A DNA stretch of 64,000 nucleotides from CAWJAP01 sp963834365 (GCA_963834365.1 CAWIBS010000021.1:1-64000), one strand, 5' to 3'; positions 49,601 to 59,503 are shown, numbered from the stretch's first letter. Notes: generated by a model from the sequence alone, not told the origin. A program made the numbers and translations.

Positions 49601-50212
49601 GACCGACACGCCGCACGTCCTGTCGGCGGCGTTCGTCTATCAGCTTGCCGTTCGGCGAGGGGAAGAAGTACGCGAACCAGGGCGGCGCTGACAGACGCGC
49701 TCGCGGGCGGCTGGCAGATGAGCACGATCTTCCGCTACTCGTCCGGGTCTGCCGATGTTCTTCCGCTCAGGGTTCTGCAACGTGCCGGGCCAGTTCCGTG
49801 CCGGGTGCATTCCCGCGATCGTCAACGCGGACGCCGTCTTTGCGCAGGACAAGGGCGATTTCGACCCCAATGCCGGGCCGCTGTTCAACGCCGCGGCGTT
49901 CGAGCCGGTCGAGCTCGTTCAACTACTACTACGGTCAGCGGCAACCGCGTCGAGGAGACGGTCCGCGGCTTCGGCTACCACAACCAGGACCTGAGCTTCA
50001 TCAAGAACACCAGGCTGCCCGGCAACACGAACGTCCAGTTCCGGATCGAGGCGTTCAACCTCTGGAACTGGCACATGTTCAGTAATCGGACGGGCAACGC
50101 CGGTCAGAGCCTCGCCTTCATCAACGACCTCGCGAGTCCCGGAGTTCGGCAATGGAACGGCTTCGTGACCGACCCGCGCTCGATTCAGCTCGCGGTCCGC
50201 TTCGAATTCTGA
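46639..50212 (+). CDS. TonB-dependent receptor with N-terminal carboxypeptidase-regulatory domain (many frameshifts)
   Basis: An outer-membrane receptor of about 1190 residues. The signal-peptide region (VGGVRGLLTAMSVS...) is frameshifted near 46680. A carboxypeptidase-regulatory-like domain follows (AITGVVRDSSGGVVPETALT ... GEYAFRNLAPAKYEVTATKT), then a plug (LEDRVEVSSASSVLNTTATQ ... EVKVLTSNYAPEYGSSTSGQ) and a long barrel ending in RSIQLAVRFEF with the terminal Phe required for outer-membrane assembly. It is Oar-like, the large acidobacterial receptor class. GGGGGGTCCTC precedes ATG 46639. At least eight single-base shifts occur (for example near 47105, 47205, 47830, 48200, 48540, 49350, 49760 and 49910). 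The stop overlaps the next gene, a secreted TPR protein gene, in TGATG. Confidence 0.9.
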
Positions 50213-51053
50213 TGGCGGCCATCCTCCGGTCATCGTTGGCAGTGCCTGCTGCTGACGATGGCCGGTGCACCGGCAGGCGCGCAGGACCTGCCGCCAGCGC
50301 TGGCCGAGCGCTTTTCGCAAGGGGTCAAGGCGCTCAAGGACGGTCGTCTCGACGAAGCCGAGCGGGACTTCCGCGCCGTCCTCAGCGCCGGAGGCGACCG
50401 CGCCTTCATCCACCACAATCTCGGGATCGTCCTTCAGCGCCGCGGCCGGCATGCGGACGCGGTCGCGGAGTTCCGCATCGCGGCGCGGCAGGACCCCGCG
50501 TTCGGACCGGCGCGGCTGCTGGCGGGCGCGAGCCTGGTCGCGCTGGGACGGCCGGAGGACGCGATCGCCGAGCTCGATCGCGCAGCCGCCCTGATGCCAC
50601 GCGAGGTCGCACCCCACCTGCAACTCGCCGATGCCGCCGAGCGCCTCGGCGACCTGCGCGCGCGTCGTCGCCGAGTACCGCACGATCGTCGCGCTCGCCC
50701 CGGGCGACCCGGAATACACCTACCGGCTGGGCAAGGCCTATCTCCGGTTGTCGCAGTGGGCGCACGAGCGATCCAGGCCATCGACCCGCGCTCGGCCCGC
50801 CTCAGCCAGGCGCTCGGGCGCGAATACCTCCAGCAGGGGCGGCCCGATCTCGCGCGGGTCGGCCTTCGAGGAGGCCGCCACCCGCGATCCCGCGCTCCCC
50901 GAGGTCCGCCTCGCCCTTGCCCGCATTCACGTCGATGAGGGACGATGGGACAGCGCCACGCGGGAGATTGAGCGCGTCCTGGCCATCCTGCCGCAGAGCC
51001 GCGAGGCCCGTGAGCTCGAGGCGAGGATTGACGCGGCACGCACTCCGCGCTAG
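50212..51053 (+). CDS. Secreted TPR protein 1 of the receptor cluster (frameshifted)
   Basis: About 278 residues once shifts near 50250, 50665, 50765 and 50870 are repaired. An N-terminal hydrophobic segment (AAILRSSLAV ... LTMAGAPAGA-QD) looks like a signal peptide. TPR units follow: FSQGVKALKDGRLDEAERDF, NLGIVLQRRGRHADAVAEFR, LAGASLVALGRPEDAIAELD, then in other frames YRLGKAYLRLSQWAHE, LGREYLQQGRPDLAR and LALARIHVDEGRWDSATREI. The start ATG 50212 overlaps the receptor stop. It probably serves as a periplasmic scaffold for the receptor system, but the ligand is unknown. Confidence 0.78.
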
Positions 51054-51070
51054 CGCCCTGAGCGACGGGC

Positions 51071-52056
51071 ATGCGGGCTTCGACACGAATCCTCCTCACG
51101 GCGTGGGTGGCGGCCGCCAGCGACGGCGCAGGGCCTGGCACAAGCGCCGCCGCCACGTCCCGACCTCGAGGCCCTCGCGGGTATCTCGTCTCCCGCCGGC
51201 ACCGCGCCGGCCCCCCGCCGCGGCAGCGAGCTGGATCGCGCCCTCCAGGCGCGCGACTGGGACCGGGCCGCGGCGCTGCTCGTCGCCGAGATCGAACGCA
51301 AGCCGGACTCCCCGGACCTGCTGAAGACGCTGGCCGGCGTCTTCCTGATGGATCGAAAGCCGCTCAATGCCGCCATCGCGCTGAAGAAGGCCGAGGCCCT
51401 GGCGCCGCTCGATTCCGACTCGCGCCTGCGTCTGGTGCTGGCCTACATCGCGTTGAAGCGCCGGGACTGGGCACGGCCGGAGCTCGAACGGCTTGCTACC
51501 GCCGACCCGACGAATACGACCTACCAGTACTGGCTGGGCCGTCTCGACTACGACGATGGCCAGTACGACTCCGCGATTCGGCGGCTGAGTGCGCGTCGCG
51601 ACCCGCGATCCCGGATTCAGCCGCGCCTTCGACAATCTGGGTCTCTGCTACGAGGCGCTGAACCAGCCGGATCGAGCGATCGTCGAGTATCGCGAAGCCA
51701 TTCGGCTCAACCGTCAGGCGGCCGAGAAGTCGGCCTGGCCTCTGCTGAATCTCGCCATTCTGCTGCGCACGCGTGGCGAGGCGAGCGAAGCCGAGCGGCT
51801 GCTGCGCGAGGCGCTCACCTATGACGCAGAGCTCGCGATCGGGCGGTATCAGCTCGGCGTGCTGCTCGAAGAATCGGGGCGCATCGACGAAGCCGTCAGA
51901 GAACTTGGCCGCGCCGCGGCTGCCGATCCGTCCTACGCGGCTCCACACTACGCACTGGCGCGCATCCATCGCCGGCAGGGACGCGCCGCCGAAGCCACAG
52001 CCGCGCTCGCGACGTTCCAACGGCTGAACGCTGCGGGATCGGCCGCCCGTCCATGA
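51071..52056 (+). CDS. Secreted TPR protein 2 of the receptor cluster (frameshifted)
   Basis: About 328 residues. ATG 51071 starts a signal-like RASTRILLTAWVAAAS. The frame then changes near 51115, 51190 and 51590. Readable TPR units are LQARDWDRAAALLVAEIERK, LAGVFLMDRKPLNAAIALKK, LVLAYIALKRRDWARPELER, NLGLCYEALNQPDRAIVEYR, NLAILLRTRGEASEAERLLR, YQLGVLLEESGRIDEAVREL and YALARIHRRQGRAAEATAAL. The stop overlaps the next ATG (ATGA at 52053). Same inferred role as its neighbours. Confidence 0.8.
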
Positions 52057-53708
52057 TTCGCACGTCAGCCAGTCTGGTGGCGGCTGTGCTGCTCTGCGGC
52101 GCCGTGTCTCCCGTCGCGCAGTCTACGTTCGCTCGCCCGTCGTCCGATCAGGCGCAAGCCGATCTGGCGCGATCCGATCGCGCTCCGACGACGACGACAG
52201 GTCGCATCGCCGCCCTGCTCGAGCAGAAGGATCTCGACGGCGCGAAAGCCGCCGCCGACACCGCGCTCCTCGCTCATCCCGCCGACCCCGCGGTGCACAA
52301 CCTCGCGGGCGTCGTCGAGGCACAGAGAGGCGGGTTCGCGGCCGCGGAAACGCATTTCCTCGCCGCGATTCGTCTGGCGCCGCGCGCCGGCGCGCCGTAC
52401 ACCAATCTCGGCCGCCTCTATCAGGAGCGGTCGGCCGTCGATCCAGGCGCCCGATCGAAGGCGCTCGACGTCTATCGCCGCCTGCTCGCGTTCGAGCCCT
52501 CGAACGTCGAAGGCCTCTATCAATCGGCGTTCCTGCTGGCACTGGACGGGAAGTTCGACGAGTCGCACGCGCTCATCGAAAAGCTGCCGAACGACGTCCG
52601 CGTTAGTCCACAGGTCCTGGCACTGCTCGCGGTCGATCGGTCAGGCGTGGGCGACGAGGCGGGGGCGGGGGCGGCTGTCACCGCGCTTGCGGCGCACGAC
52701 CGGCTGAGCGCCGACGATGTCGTCGCCGTGCTGCCAGCCGTCACGCATCTGCAGGACGACGCGATCGCCGAGCGACTGATCGAAGCCCTGGATCGTCGTC
52801 GGCTGGCGCCGCCTGATCTGCAGCAGCGACTCGGGGGGATGTATGCCCGGGACGGACGTTTCGCCGACGCGCAACAGGTGCTCGACCGCGCCGCGGCCGT
52901 CGAACCCACCGTGCCGCTCCTGACCGATCTGGCGCGGGTCGCCTACAAGCTCCAGGACGTGAAGGGCGCGCTCGGGTATCTCGCGCATGCCCGCTCGCTC
53001 GAGCCGCAGAACGCCGGTGTCCACTTTCTCTTCGGCATGATGTGCGTCGAGCTGAACCTCGGCCGCGAGGCCTACGATTCGTTGAAGAAGGCCGTCGAGC
53101 TCGACCCCGGGAACCCGCTGGTCAACTACGCGATGGGCGCCGTCGCCACGCATCGACACGAACCGTCCGAGTCGATCCCCTACTTCGAAAAGTACGTGCG
53201 TCTCAAACCGGACGATCCCCGTGGACGCTTCGCGCTCGGCGCGGCGCGGTTCTATGGCGGACAGCTCGACGAGGCGAGAAAGGACCTCGAGCTTGCGGCC
53301 CGCTCGACCGAGACCGCCACCGGCGCGCACTACTTCCTGGGACGCATCGCACGCCAGGTCAACGATCTCGACACCGCCCGGCGCGAGATCGACCAGGCAC
53401 TCCAGGCGAACCCGAACTACGCCGATGCCTGGGCCGAGCGCGGGCTGATCGCCATGCGCTCGGGCCAGTACCCGGAGGCGGAGTCGGCTCTTTCGAAGGC
53501 ACTGGCGCTCGACGCCGAGCACTACGAAGCGACGCTGCACCTGGCGGCGCTGTACGGCCGAACCCGGGATCCGCGCAAGCCCGCGCAGGAAGCCCGGCTG
53601 GCGGCGCTGATCCAGAAGCGTGACGCGAGGACCCAGGAGTTCCTCCGCATCATCGAGGTGGTCCCGGTACTGACGCCATGGGCCTCAGGTCTTCCTTGCC
53701 GCTCGTGA
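52053..53708 (+). CDS. Secreted TPR protein 3 of the receptor cluster
   Basis: A protein of 551 residues, unbroken. The signal peptide is IRTSASLVAAVLLCGAVSPV-AQS. About ten TPR-like units run from about 50 to 520, for example AALLEQKDLDGAKAAADTAL, NLAGVVEAQRGGFAAAETHF, LFGMMCVELNLGREAYDSLK, YAMGAVATHRHEPSESIPYF, FALGAARFYGGQLDEARKDL and AERGLIAMRSGQYPEAESAL. It ends with a short unstructured tail. The ATG overlaps TPR protein 2, and its last 31 bases overlap TPR protein 4. No enzymatic domain is present. Confidence 0.88.
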   Translation: MIRTSASLVAAVLLCGAVSPVAQSTFARPSSDQAQADLARSDRAPTTTTGRIAALLEQKDLDGAKAAADTALLAHPADPAVHNLAGVVEAQRGGFAAAETHFLAAIRLAPRAGAPYTNLGRLYQERSAVDPGARSKALDVYRRLLAFEPSNVEGLYQSAFLLALDGKFDESHALIEKLPNDVRVSPQVLALLAVDRSGVGDEAGAGAAVTALAAHDRLSADDVVAVLPAVTHLQDDAIAERLIEALDRRRLAPPDLQQRLGGMYARDGRFADAQQVLDRAAAVEPTVPLLTDLARVAYKLQDVKGALGYLAHARSLEPQNAGVHFLFGMMCVELNLGREAYDSLKKAVELDPGNPLVNYAMGAVATHRHEPSESIPYFEKYVRLKPDDPRGRFALGAARFYGGQLDEARKDLELAARSTETATGAHYFLGRIARQVNDLDTARREIDQALQANPNYADAWAERGLIAMRSGQYPEAESALSKALALDAEHYEATLHLAALYGRTRDPRKPAQEARLAALIQKRDARTQEFLRIIEVVPVLTPWASGLPCRS

Positions 53709-54604
53709 GCCTGTGGATCGCCTGCCTGGCTTCCGTGCCGGCAACGGGCGTCGCCGCTCAGCCACCCGTGCCGTCGGCTGGGGCCGAAACTCGGCTGGCC
53801 GAAGCGACACGCGCGCTGGCCGCCGGCGACACGGCCCGCGCGTCCGCTCTGGCGACCGCCCATCTCGAGCAGCATCCCGGCGATCCGAACGCGCTCGTGC
53901 TGATCGCCCGCGTGCACCTCGAGCGCGGTGAGCTGGACGCGGCCTTTGCGAGCCTCAATCGTGCGCTCGCCACGCACCCGCGCAATGTTGACGTGCTCTA
54001 CTACCTCGGTCTCGTCACCGCGCAATTGGCCGCGGAGGAGTTCGAGCGGCTGGTCCAGAAGGCTCCGGCTTCGGCTCGTGCGCATCAGCTCCTCGCCGAG
54101 TCGCTCGAGGCGCAGGATCGCCGCACCGAAGCCGAACGCGAGTATGAAGCGGCCGTGGCCGCGAAGCCCGACCTCGTCGATGCGCTCCTCGGCCTCGCGA
54201 AGCTGAAGCGGATTCGGCTCGATTGCGACGGCGCGATCGACCTCTACACGAAGGCAGAGGCCATCAGACCGACCTTCGACGGCGCCTATGGACTGGGCAC
54301 GTGCGTGCTGCGGCAAGGCGAGCACGCCGCGGCCCTCGCGCACTTCGAGCGTGCGGTCGAGCGCGATCCACGTGCGGCGATCGCGCAGGTGGGGCTCGCC
54401 TCGGCGCTCCTCGCGGTCGGCCGCACGGCGGACGCGATCGTCAGGCTGGAGCGCGCTGTCGCGCTCGAGCCGGGGATGGGGGAGGCCTACTACATGCTGG
54501 GACGCGCGTATCAGTCCGCTGGCGACCGTGCGCGGGCGCAGGCCGCCTTTGCCAAGGCCGAAGAGATCCGGGTCGGCCCCCAGCGAGACAGGACGCGTCC
54601 GTGA
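53678..54604 (+). CDS. Secreted TPR protein 4 of the receptor cluster
   Basis: A protein of 308 residues, unbroken. The signal peptide is GLRSSLPLVSLWIACLASVP ... GVAA-QPP. TPR units: EATRALAAGDTARASALATA, LIARVHLERGELDAAFASLN, YYLGLVTAQLAAEEFERLVQ, LLAESLEAQDRRTEAEREYE, LLGLAKLKRIRLDCDGAIDL, GLGTCVLRQGEHAAALAHFE, GLASALLAVGRTADAIVRLE and YMLGRAYQSAGDRARAQAAF. It starts inside the end of TPR protein 3, and its stop overlaps the GTG of the CRTAC1 gene (GTGA), so translation is tightly coupled. Confidence 0.88.
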   Translation: MGLRSSLPLVSLWIACLASVPATGVAAQPPVPSAGAETRLAEATRALAAGDTARASALATAHLEQHPGDPNALVLIARVHLERGELDAAFASLNRALATHPRNVDVLYYLGLVTAQLAAEEFERLVQKAPASARAHQLLAESLEAQDRRTEAEREYEAAVAAKPDLVDALLGLAKLKRIRLDCDGAIDLYTKAEAIRPTFDGAYGLGTCVLRQGEHAAALAHFERAVERDPRAAIAQVGLASALLAVGRTADAIVRLERAVALEPGMGEAYYMLGRAYQSAGDRARAQAAFAKAEEIRVGPQRDRTRP

Positions 54605-56440
54605 GTCGCCGCCGTGCGACGATGGCCCTCGCGTCGCTGTGCGCCGCGGTCCTGACCGCACAGGCGCTGCCGCCCACTCGAGCCGTTCCGCCCGCCTCGC
54701 CGCACGCCGCCGCCGGCGTGAGCTACACCGACGCGACCGCTTCGTCGGGGCTCGACGCCTTCACACACGTGTCCGGGAGTCCCCGCAAGCCCTACATCAT
54801 CGAAACGACGGGCTCCGGTGTGGCGCTGGTGGACGTCGATCAGGACGGGCTCGTCGACGTGTTCCTCGTGAACGGCTCGTCTCTCGACCGCGTGAGGAAC
54901 GGTACGCCAGCGCCGCGAGCGGCGCTGTTCCGCAACATCGGCGACGGGAAATTCCGCGATGTCACCCTCGAGGCGGGCGTGGCCAACGAGCGGTGGGGCC
55001 AGGGCATCTGCGCCGGCGACATCGACAACGACGGCTTCCCCGATCTGTATGTCACCAACTTCGGCACGAACCGGCTCTATCGGAACCGGGAGGGCCGCAC
55101 GTTCACCGACGAGGCCACGAAGGCGGGAGTCGCCATCGACAGCTGGTCCACGGGATGCGCCTTCGGCGACTACGACGCCGACGGCTGGCTCGATCTGTAC
55201 GTCGCCGGGTATATCGCGCTGGACGTCCGCAATCTGCCGCCAGCCCCGCCGGCTGGCGCTCGGACGACCGCTCCAGGTGAGAAGACCGGCGCCGCCGCGG
55301 CGCGGCCAGACCGGCGGCATGGGCCTCGGCGCCTCCCTCGCCGCCGGCGCGGCGTACTGCACATACCGGAGCGAGCCCGTGATGTGCGGGCCAGGCGGCC
55401 TCACCGGCGCTCCCGATCACCTGTTCCGCAACAATCGCGACGGCACCTTCACCGACGTGACGCGATCGGCCGGTGTGGCCGACACCAAGGGCCTCTACGG
55501 GTTCGGCGTGGCCTGGTTCGACATGGACGACGACGGGCGGCTCGATCTGCTCGTGGCCAACGACTCGGGCCCCAACTTCGTCTACCGCAACGCCGGCGGC
55601 GGCCGCTTCGAAGACGTGAGCTACGCGTCGGGCGCGGCGCTCGACGGCAACGGCCGGACGCAGGCCCACATGGGGATTGCGATTGGCGACTATGACAATG
55701 ACGGGCGGAACGACATCCACATCACGAACTTCGCCGACGACTTCAACGTGCTCTATCGCAATCACGACGGCGCCTCGTTCACGGACGTCAGCTCGGCGGC
55801 CGGCCTCGCCCAGGTGTCGATCCCGTTTCTCGGGTGGGGCACCGATTTCCTCGACTACGACAACGACGGGTGGCTCGACCTGCTCGTCGTCAACGGGCAC
55901 GTGTATCCGCAGGCCGACGATCTGCCGTGGAACACGTCGTATGCGCAGCGGGCGCTGCTCTTCAGGAACCTTCGCGGCCGGCGGTTCGAAGAGGTGGGCG
56001 CCGCGGCCGGGGAGGTGCTCGGCACGCCGCGCGTTGCCCGGGGGTCGGCCGTGGGCGATCTCGACAACGACGGCGGCATCGACATCGTCATCAACAACCT
56101 GGACGGCCGCCCGACGTTCGCGCGCAACCAGGGCGCGGCACGGGCCGGCCACTGGCTGACGATCCGCCTGATCGGCGATCCCGATCAGCAGTGTCCGCGT
56201 GATGCCACGGGATCGGTGGTCTTCGTCACGGCGGGCGGGCTCAGGCGGCGCGGGGAGATTGCCAGCGGGCGGGGCCAGATCTCGCAGTCCGCCCCGCGGG
56301 TGCACGTCGGACTGGGTGGCGAGACGTCCGTCTCGAAGCTGGAGGTCCGGTGGGCGAACGGGAAGACGGCAGCCTATCCCGTCGATCGCGTGGACACGCT
56401 GGTGACGATCGATCAACGAACCGGATCGGTCACCTACTAA
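54601..56440 (+). CDS. CRTAC1-family secreted protein with VCBS repeats and ASPIC/UnbV domain (one frameshift)
   Basis: About 612 residues after a +1 shift near 55290. A signal region (ATMALASLCAAVLTAQALPP) is followed by FG-GAP/VCBS beta-propeller repeats, each with a calcium-binding-type loop: DVDQDGLVD, DIDNDGFPD, DYDADGWLD, DMDDDGRLD, DYDNDGRND, DYDNDGWLD and DLDNDGGID, seven in all, as for a seven-bladed propeller. The C-terminal ASPIC/UnbV part has GQISQSAPRVHVGLGGETSV followed by SKLEVRWANGK. Such proteins are extracellular or surface-bound and probably bind carbohydrate or protein. GTG 54601 overlaps the TPR protein 4 stop. It is the last gene of the receptor cluster. Confidence 0.92.
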
Positions 56441-56441
56441 A

Positions 56442-56563
56442 CCCGGAGCGCACTTGTGTTGGTGACGTGGCGCAGGCCTTTAGGCCTGCCCGGGCTCGCG
56501 TTGGCCGGGCTGAAGCCCGGCGCCACCTTGGCGGGCCCATTGTCAACGCAAGTGAACTCCGGG
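56442..56563 (+). repeat. Folded-back element: 20-base terminal inverted repeats around two hairpins
   Basis: The ends CCCGGAGCGCACTTGTGTTG and CAACGCAAGTGAACTCCGGG are inverse with 17 of 20 matches. Inside, GTGGCGC (56467) pairs with GCGCCAC (56520). Between these lie two hairpins, GCAGGCCTTTAGGCCTGC (56472-56489) and CCGGGCTGAAGCCCGG (56505-56520). The whole can fold as a nested four-way structure. It begins one base after the CRTAC1 stop codon region and has no open frame. Confidence 0.8.
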
Positions 56564-56598
56564 CGCTAAAGACCACACCTTCATTTGGGCGAACGCTG

Positions 56599-56624
56599 GG
56601 TCCGGCTGAAGCCGGACACACGTC
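56599..56624 (+). repeat. TCCGGCTGAAGCCGGA hairpin repeat, copy 5
   Basis: GGTCCGGCTGAAGCCGGAC followed by ACACGTC. It lies between the fold-back element and the 3' end of the convergent glutamine synthetase gene, in a 247-base gap (56441-56687) filled largely by repeats. Confidence 0.8.
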
Positions 56625-56687
56625 GAGGCCAGTGAACAGACGCGCGGATCAGGGCTGCCGCGATGGCCGCTGAGGGCGGCCATCGCC

Positions 56688-58867
56688 TTACTTGATGAAG
56701 AGCATTTCGCGGTAGGTCGGCAGCGGCCACTCCGCTGACGGCACGGTGGTCTCGATCCGATCGCCCAGCTCACGCAGCGCCGCCATCGCGGGGACGATCG
56801 AATCCCGCATGTACTTCGCGTGCTTCTCGGCCGAGGCCGAGTGGTGATCGAGCAGCCCGGCGAGCTTGTCGGTCGATGCCTTGAAACCGTCCACGGTCTT
56901 GGTGAGCGTCGTGAGCAGCTTCTTGCCTTCCTTGGACTGCACGCCCGCCGCCTTGCCGGCGGACACGCTCTGCGCCACCTCGGTGACTGTACTGCAGCGC
57001 AGCCGGAAGGATGTAGCGGTTGGCCATGAGGACCATCAGCTGGGCCTCGACGTTGATCGTCTTCACGTACTGCTCGAGCATGATTTCGAAGCGCGCCTTG
57101 AGCTCCCGCTCGTTCAGGACCTTGTGCGTCTCGAAGGCCTTGACGACCGCCGGCCTGGTCAGCTCGGGCAGCGCATCGACCGTGTTCTTCAAGTTGAGCA
57201 GCTTGCGCTTCCCGGCTTCCTTCTCCCACTCGGCCGCGTAGTTGTTGCCGTTGAAGATGATCGGCTTCACTTCCTTGGCAAGGTGGGTCAGGAGCTTGCC
57301 CACGGCATCGTCGAGCGACTGGCCCGATGTGGTCGCCTTCTCGAGCTCGGTCGCGATCGACGCGAGCGCATCGGCCACCGCCACGTTCAGCGCGATGTTC
57401 GGGAGCGCGATGCTCTGTCCCGACGAGACGGCGCGGAACTCGAACTTGTTGCCCGTGAACGCGAACGGGCTCGTGCGGTTGCGATCACCGGCGTCGCGCG
57501 GGAGCGACGGCAGCACCCTGACGCCGGTCTCGAGGAGCCCGCCCTGCTTGGTGCTCTTGGCGGCGCCCTTCTCGATCTGCTCGAAGATGTCGGTGAGCAT
57601 GTCGCCGAGGAAGACCGAGATGATCGCGGGCGGCGCCTCGTTGGCGCCCAGGCGGTGGTCGTTGCCGGCGCTGGCGATCGAGGCGCGGAGCAGGCCCTGC
57701 GACGTGTGGACGGCCTTGAGGACGGCAGCGCAGAAGACGAGGAACTGGATGTTGTCGTGCGGCGTCTCGCCCGGGTTGAGCAGGTTGTTGCCCAGATCGT
57801 CGCTCATCGACCAGTTCAGGTGCTTGCCCGACCCGTTCACGCCGGCAAAGGGCTTTTCATGCAGCAGGCACGCGAGGCCGTACTTCGGCGCCGTGCGCTT
57901 GAGCACCTCCATGACCATCATCTGATGATCGGTCGCGACATTCGCGTTCTCGAAGACCGGCGCAATTTCGGTACTGGCTCGGCGCGACCTCGTTGTGTCG
58001 GGTCTTGACGGGAACGCCGCACTTGTAGAGCTCGGACTCCGCTTCCATCATGCAGGCCAGCACGCGCTCCGGAATCGATCCGAAGTACTGATCCTCGAGC
58101 TCCTGGCCCTTGGGCGGGCGGGCGCCGAAGAGGGTGCGGCCGGCGTTGATGAGGTCGGGGCGCGCAAAATAGAAGTTGGCGTCGATCAGGAAGTACTCCT
58201 GCTCGGGTCCGCACGTGGTGTGGACGCGCTCGGCGCGCGATCCGAACAGCTTGAGGATGCGAAGCGCCTGCACCGAGAGCGCTTCCATCGAGCGCAGCAG
58301 CGGCGTCTTCTTGTCGAGCGCCTCGCCCGTCCAACTGACGAAGGCGGTCGGGATGACGAGCGTGACGCCGTTCGGGTTGAAGAGCAGCCACGGCGGGCTC
58401 GTCGGATCCCACGCCGTGTAGCCGCGCGCCTCGAACGTGCTGCGCATGCCCCCGGACGGGAAGCTCGACGCGTCGGGCTCGCCCTGGGTCAATTCCTTCC
58501 CGCTGAACTCCGCAATCGCCCCGCCCTCCGGCGTCGGCGACAGGAACGAGTCGTGCTTTTCGGCGGTGATGCCGGTCAGCGGCTGGAACCAGTGGGTGAA
58601 ATGCGTCGCCCCGTGTTCGATGGCCCAGTCCTTGAGGGCCGACGCAATGGCATCGGCGGCCGAGGGATCGAGGGACTCACTCCGCGTGATCGTGCGTCGC
58701 AGCGCCTTGTAGGCCGGTTTCGGCAGGCGTGTCCGCTGCATCTCGTCGCCGAACACCCGGCTCCCGAAAATCTCGGTGGCCCGGCCGTTCCCGGCGAGCT
58801 TCCGGCCTTCCGTGACCGCCCAGTCCCTGATGGATTTGATTGCTTCACGAGACGCTGCTGAGCCCAT
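56688..58867 (-). CDS. glnN: Glutamine synthetase type III (two frameshifts)
   Basis: Makes glutamine from glutamate, ammonia and ATP. About 725 residues, the length of class III enzymes (classes I/II have about 450 or fewer). Landmarks: FGSRVFGDEMQRTRLPKPAY, THFTHWFQPLTGITAEKHDS, TTCGPEQEYFLIDANFY, NEVAPSQYR, then after a +1 shift near 57955 VATDHQMMVMEVLKRTAPKY, FAGVNGSGKHLNWSMSDDLG and PFAFTGNKFEFRAVSSGQSI. A second +1 shift near 57000 leads to the C-terminal EWPLPTYREMLF. ATG 58867 has AAAGGA ahead. Two inverted repeats occur 73 and 133 bases upstream. Confidence 0.93.
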
Positions 58868-58939
58868 CCCCGTCCTTTCGTCGAGGCAGGCGCCTCATGA
58901 GCGGCCCTGCCTGCATTAACCCTGATTCCGATCGCTCGA

Positions 58940-58958
58940 ACGTGCACATTATGCACGT
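58940..58958 (+). promoter_or_regulatory. Perfect inverted repeat upstream of glnN
   Basis: ACGTGCACATTATGCACGT: two perfect 7-base arms with a 5-base AT-containing centre, 73 bases upstream of the glnN start. A second dyad, AAACGC ... GCGTTT, lies at 59000-59022. Both fall in the 314-base gap between the divergent glnN and the next small gene. The rest of this gap shows no gene. The dyads look like regulator-binding sites; the regulator is unknown. Confidence 0.5.
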
Positions 58959-59181
58959 CCGACGGTACAGGTTGCAAGAATGTCCGGCTGGATTGGCCCA
59001 AACGCGCCTCAAAATGGCGTTTTGCGACAAGTTCCGGCGGTCAAGAATTGCAGTCAGGCCGACGATGGGGGAGCGCACGTTCGCGCCACTCCGTGCATCC
59101 AAGGCCGGGCCCGCCTTGCACCGACAGCCGGGCCTGCGGCACCATCCCGGCGTGAACACCCAGACTCACAAGGAACATCAA

Positions 59182-59430
59182 ATGGTTGCGCTGGACCTCG
59201 TGAAGACGCTTCGCGAACAGCTCGCCGCGCATGCCGCTCCTGAGCCCGCCGCGCTCGCCGAGCACCTCGAGCGTGCGATCCAGGCCTTCCACCTCGAAGC
59301 CATCCGGTTCCGGATGTACAGCCTCGATCGCCTGCTCAAGACGGCCGGCCTGCCGGCGGAGCTGACGACGACCTTCGAGCGGGTCCGCCACGAGCTCGAG
59401 GCCGCCGGCTTCTCGACGCGCAGCCACTGA
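59182..59430 (+). CDS. Small conserved-looking helical protein, unknown
   Basis: A protein of 82 residues from ATG 59182 (AAGGAACATCA ahead); GTG 59152 is an alternative. The sequence is mostly amphipathic helix: VALDLVKTLREQLAAHAAPE, LAEHLERAIQAFHLEAIRFR and MYSLDRLLKTAGLPAELTTT, then FERVRHELEAAGF. The composition is ordinary for the genome, and codon use is GC3-rich as in real genes. No family is recognised. It is divergent from glnN and convergent with parC. Confidence 0.65.
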   Translation: MVALDLVKTLREQLAAHAAPEPAALAEHLERAIQAFHLEAIRFRMYSLDRLLKTAGLPAELTTTFERVRHELEAAGFSTRSH

Positions 59431-59440
59431 AGACGGCAAC

Positions 59441-59480
59441 GGGCTACAGGCTACGGGCTACGGGACGGCTCGCTACGGGC
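59441..59480 (+). repeat. CTACGGG/CTACAGG heptamer repeat, copy 3
   Basis: GGGCTACAGGCTACGGGCTA followed by CGGGACGGCTCGCTACGGGC. It lies between the small gene and the parC 3' end, both of which run towards it. Confidence 0.7.
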
Positions 59481-59503
59481 CCGCGGCTGGCGGCGTCGGT
59501 TCC

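Noticed and set aside
55103..56416. 437-codon open frame opposite the CRTAC1 gene
   Set aside because: Covers conserved VCBS and ASPIC sequence on the plus strand; Val/Arg-rich composition typical of an antisense shadow.
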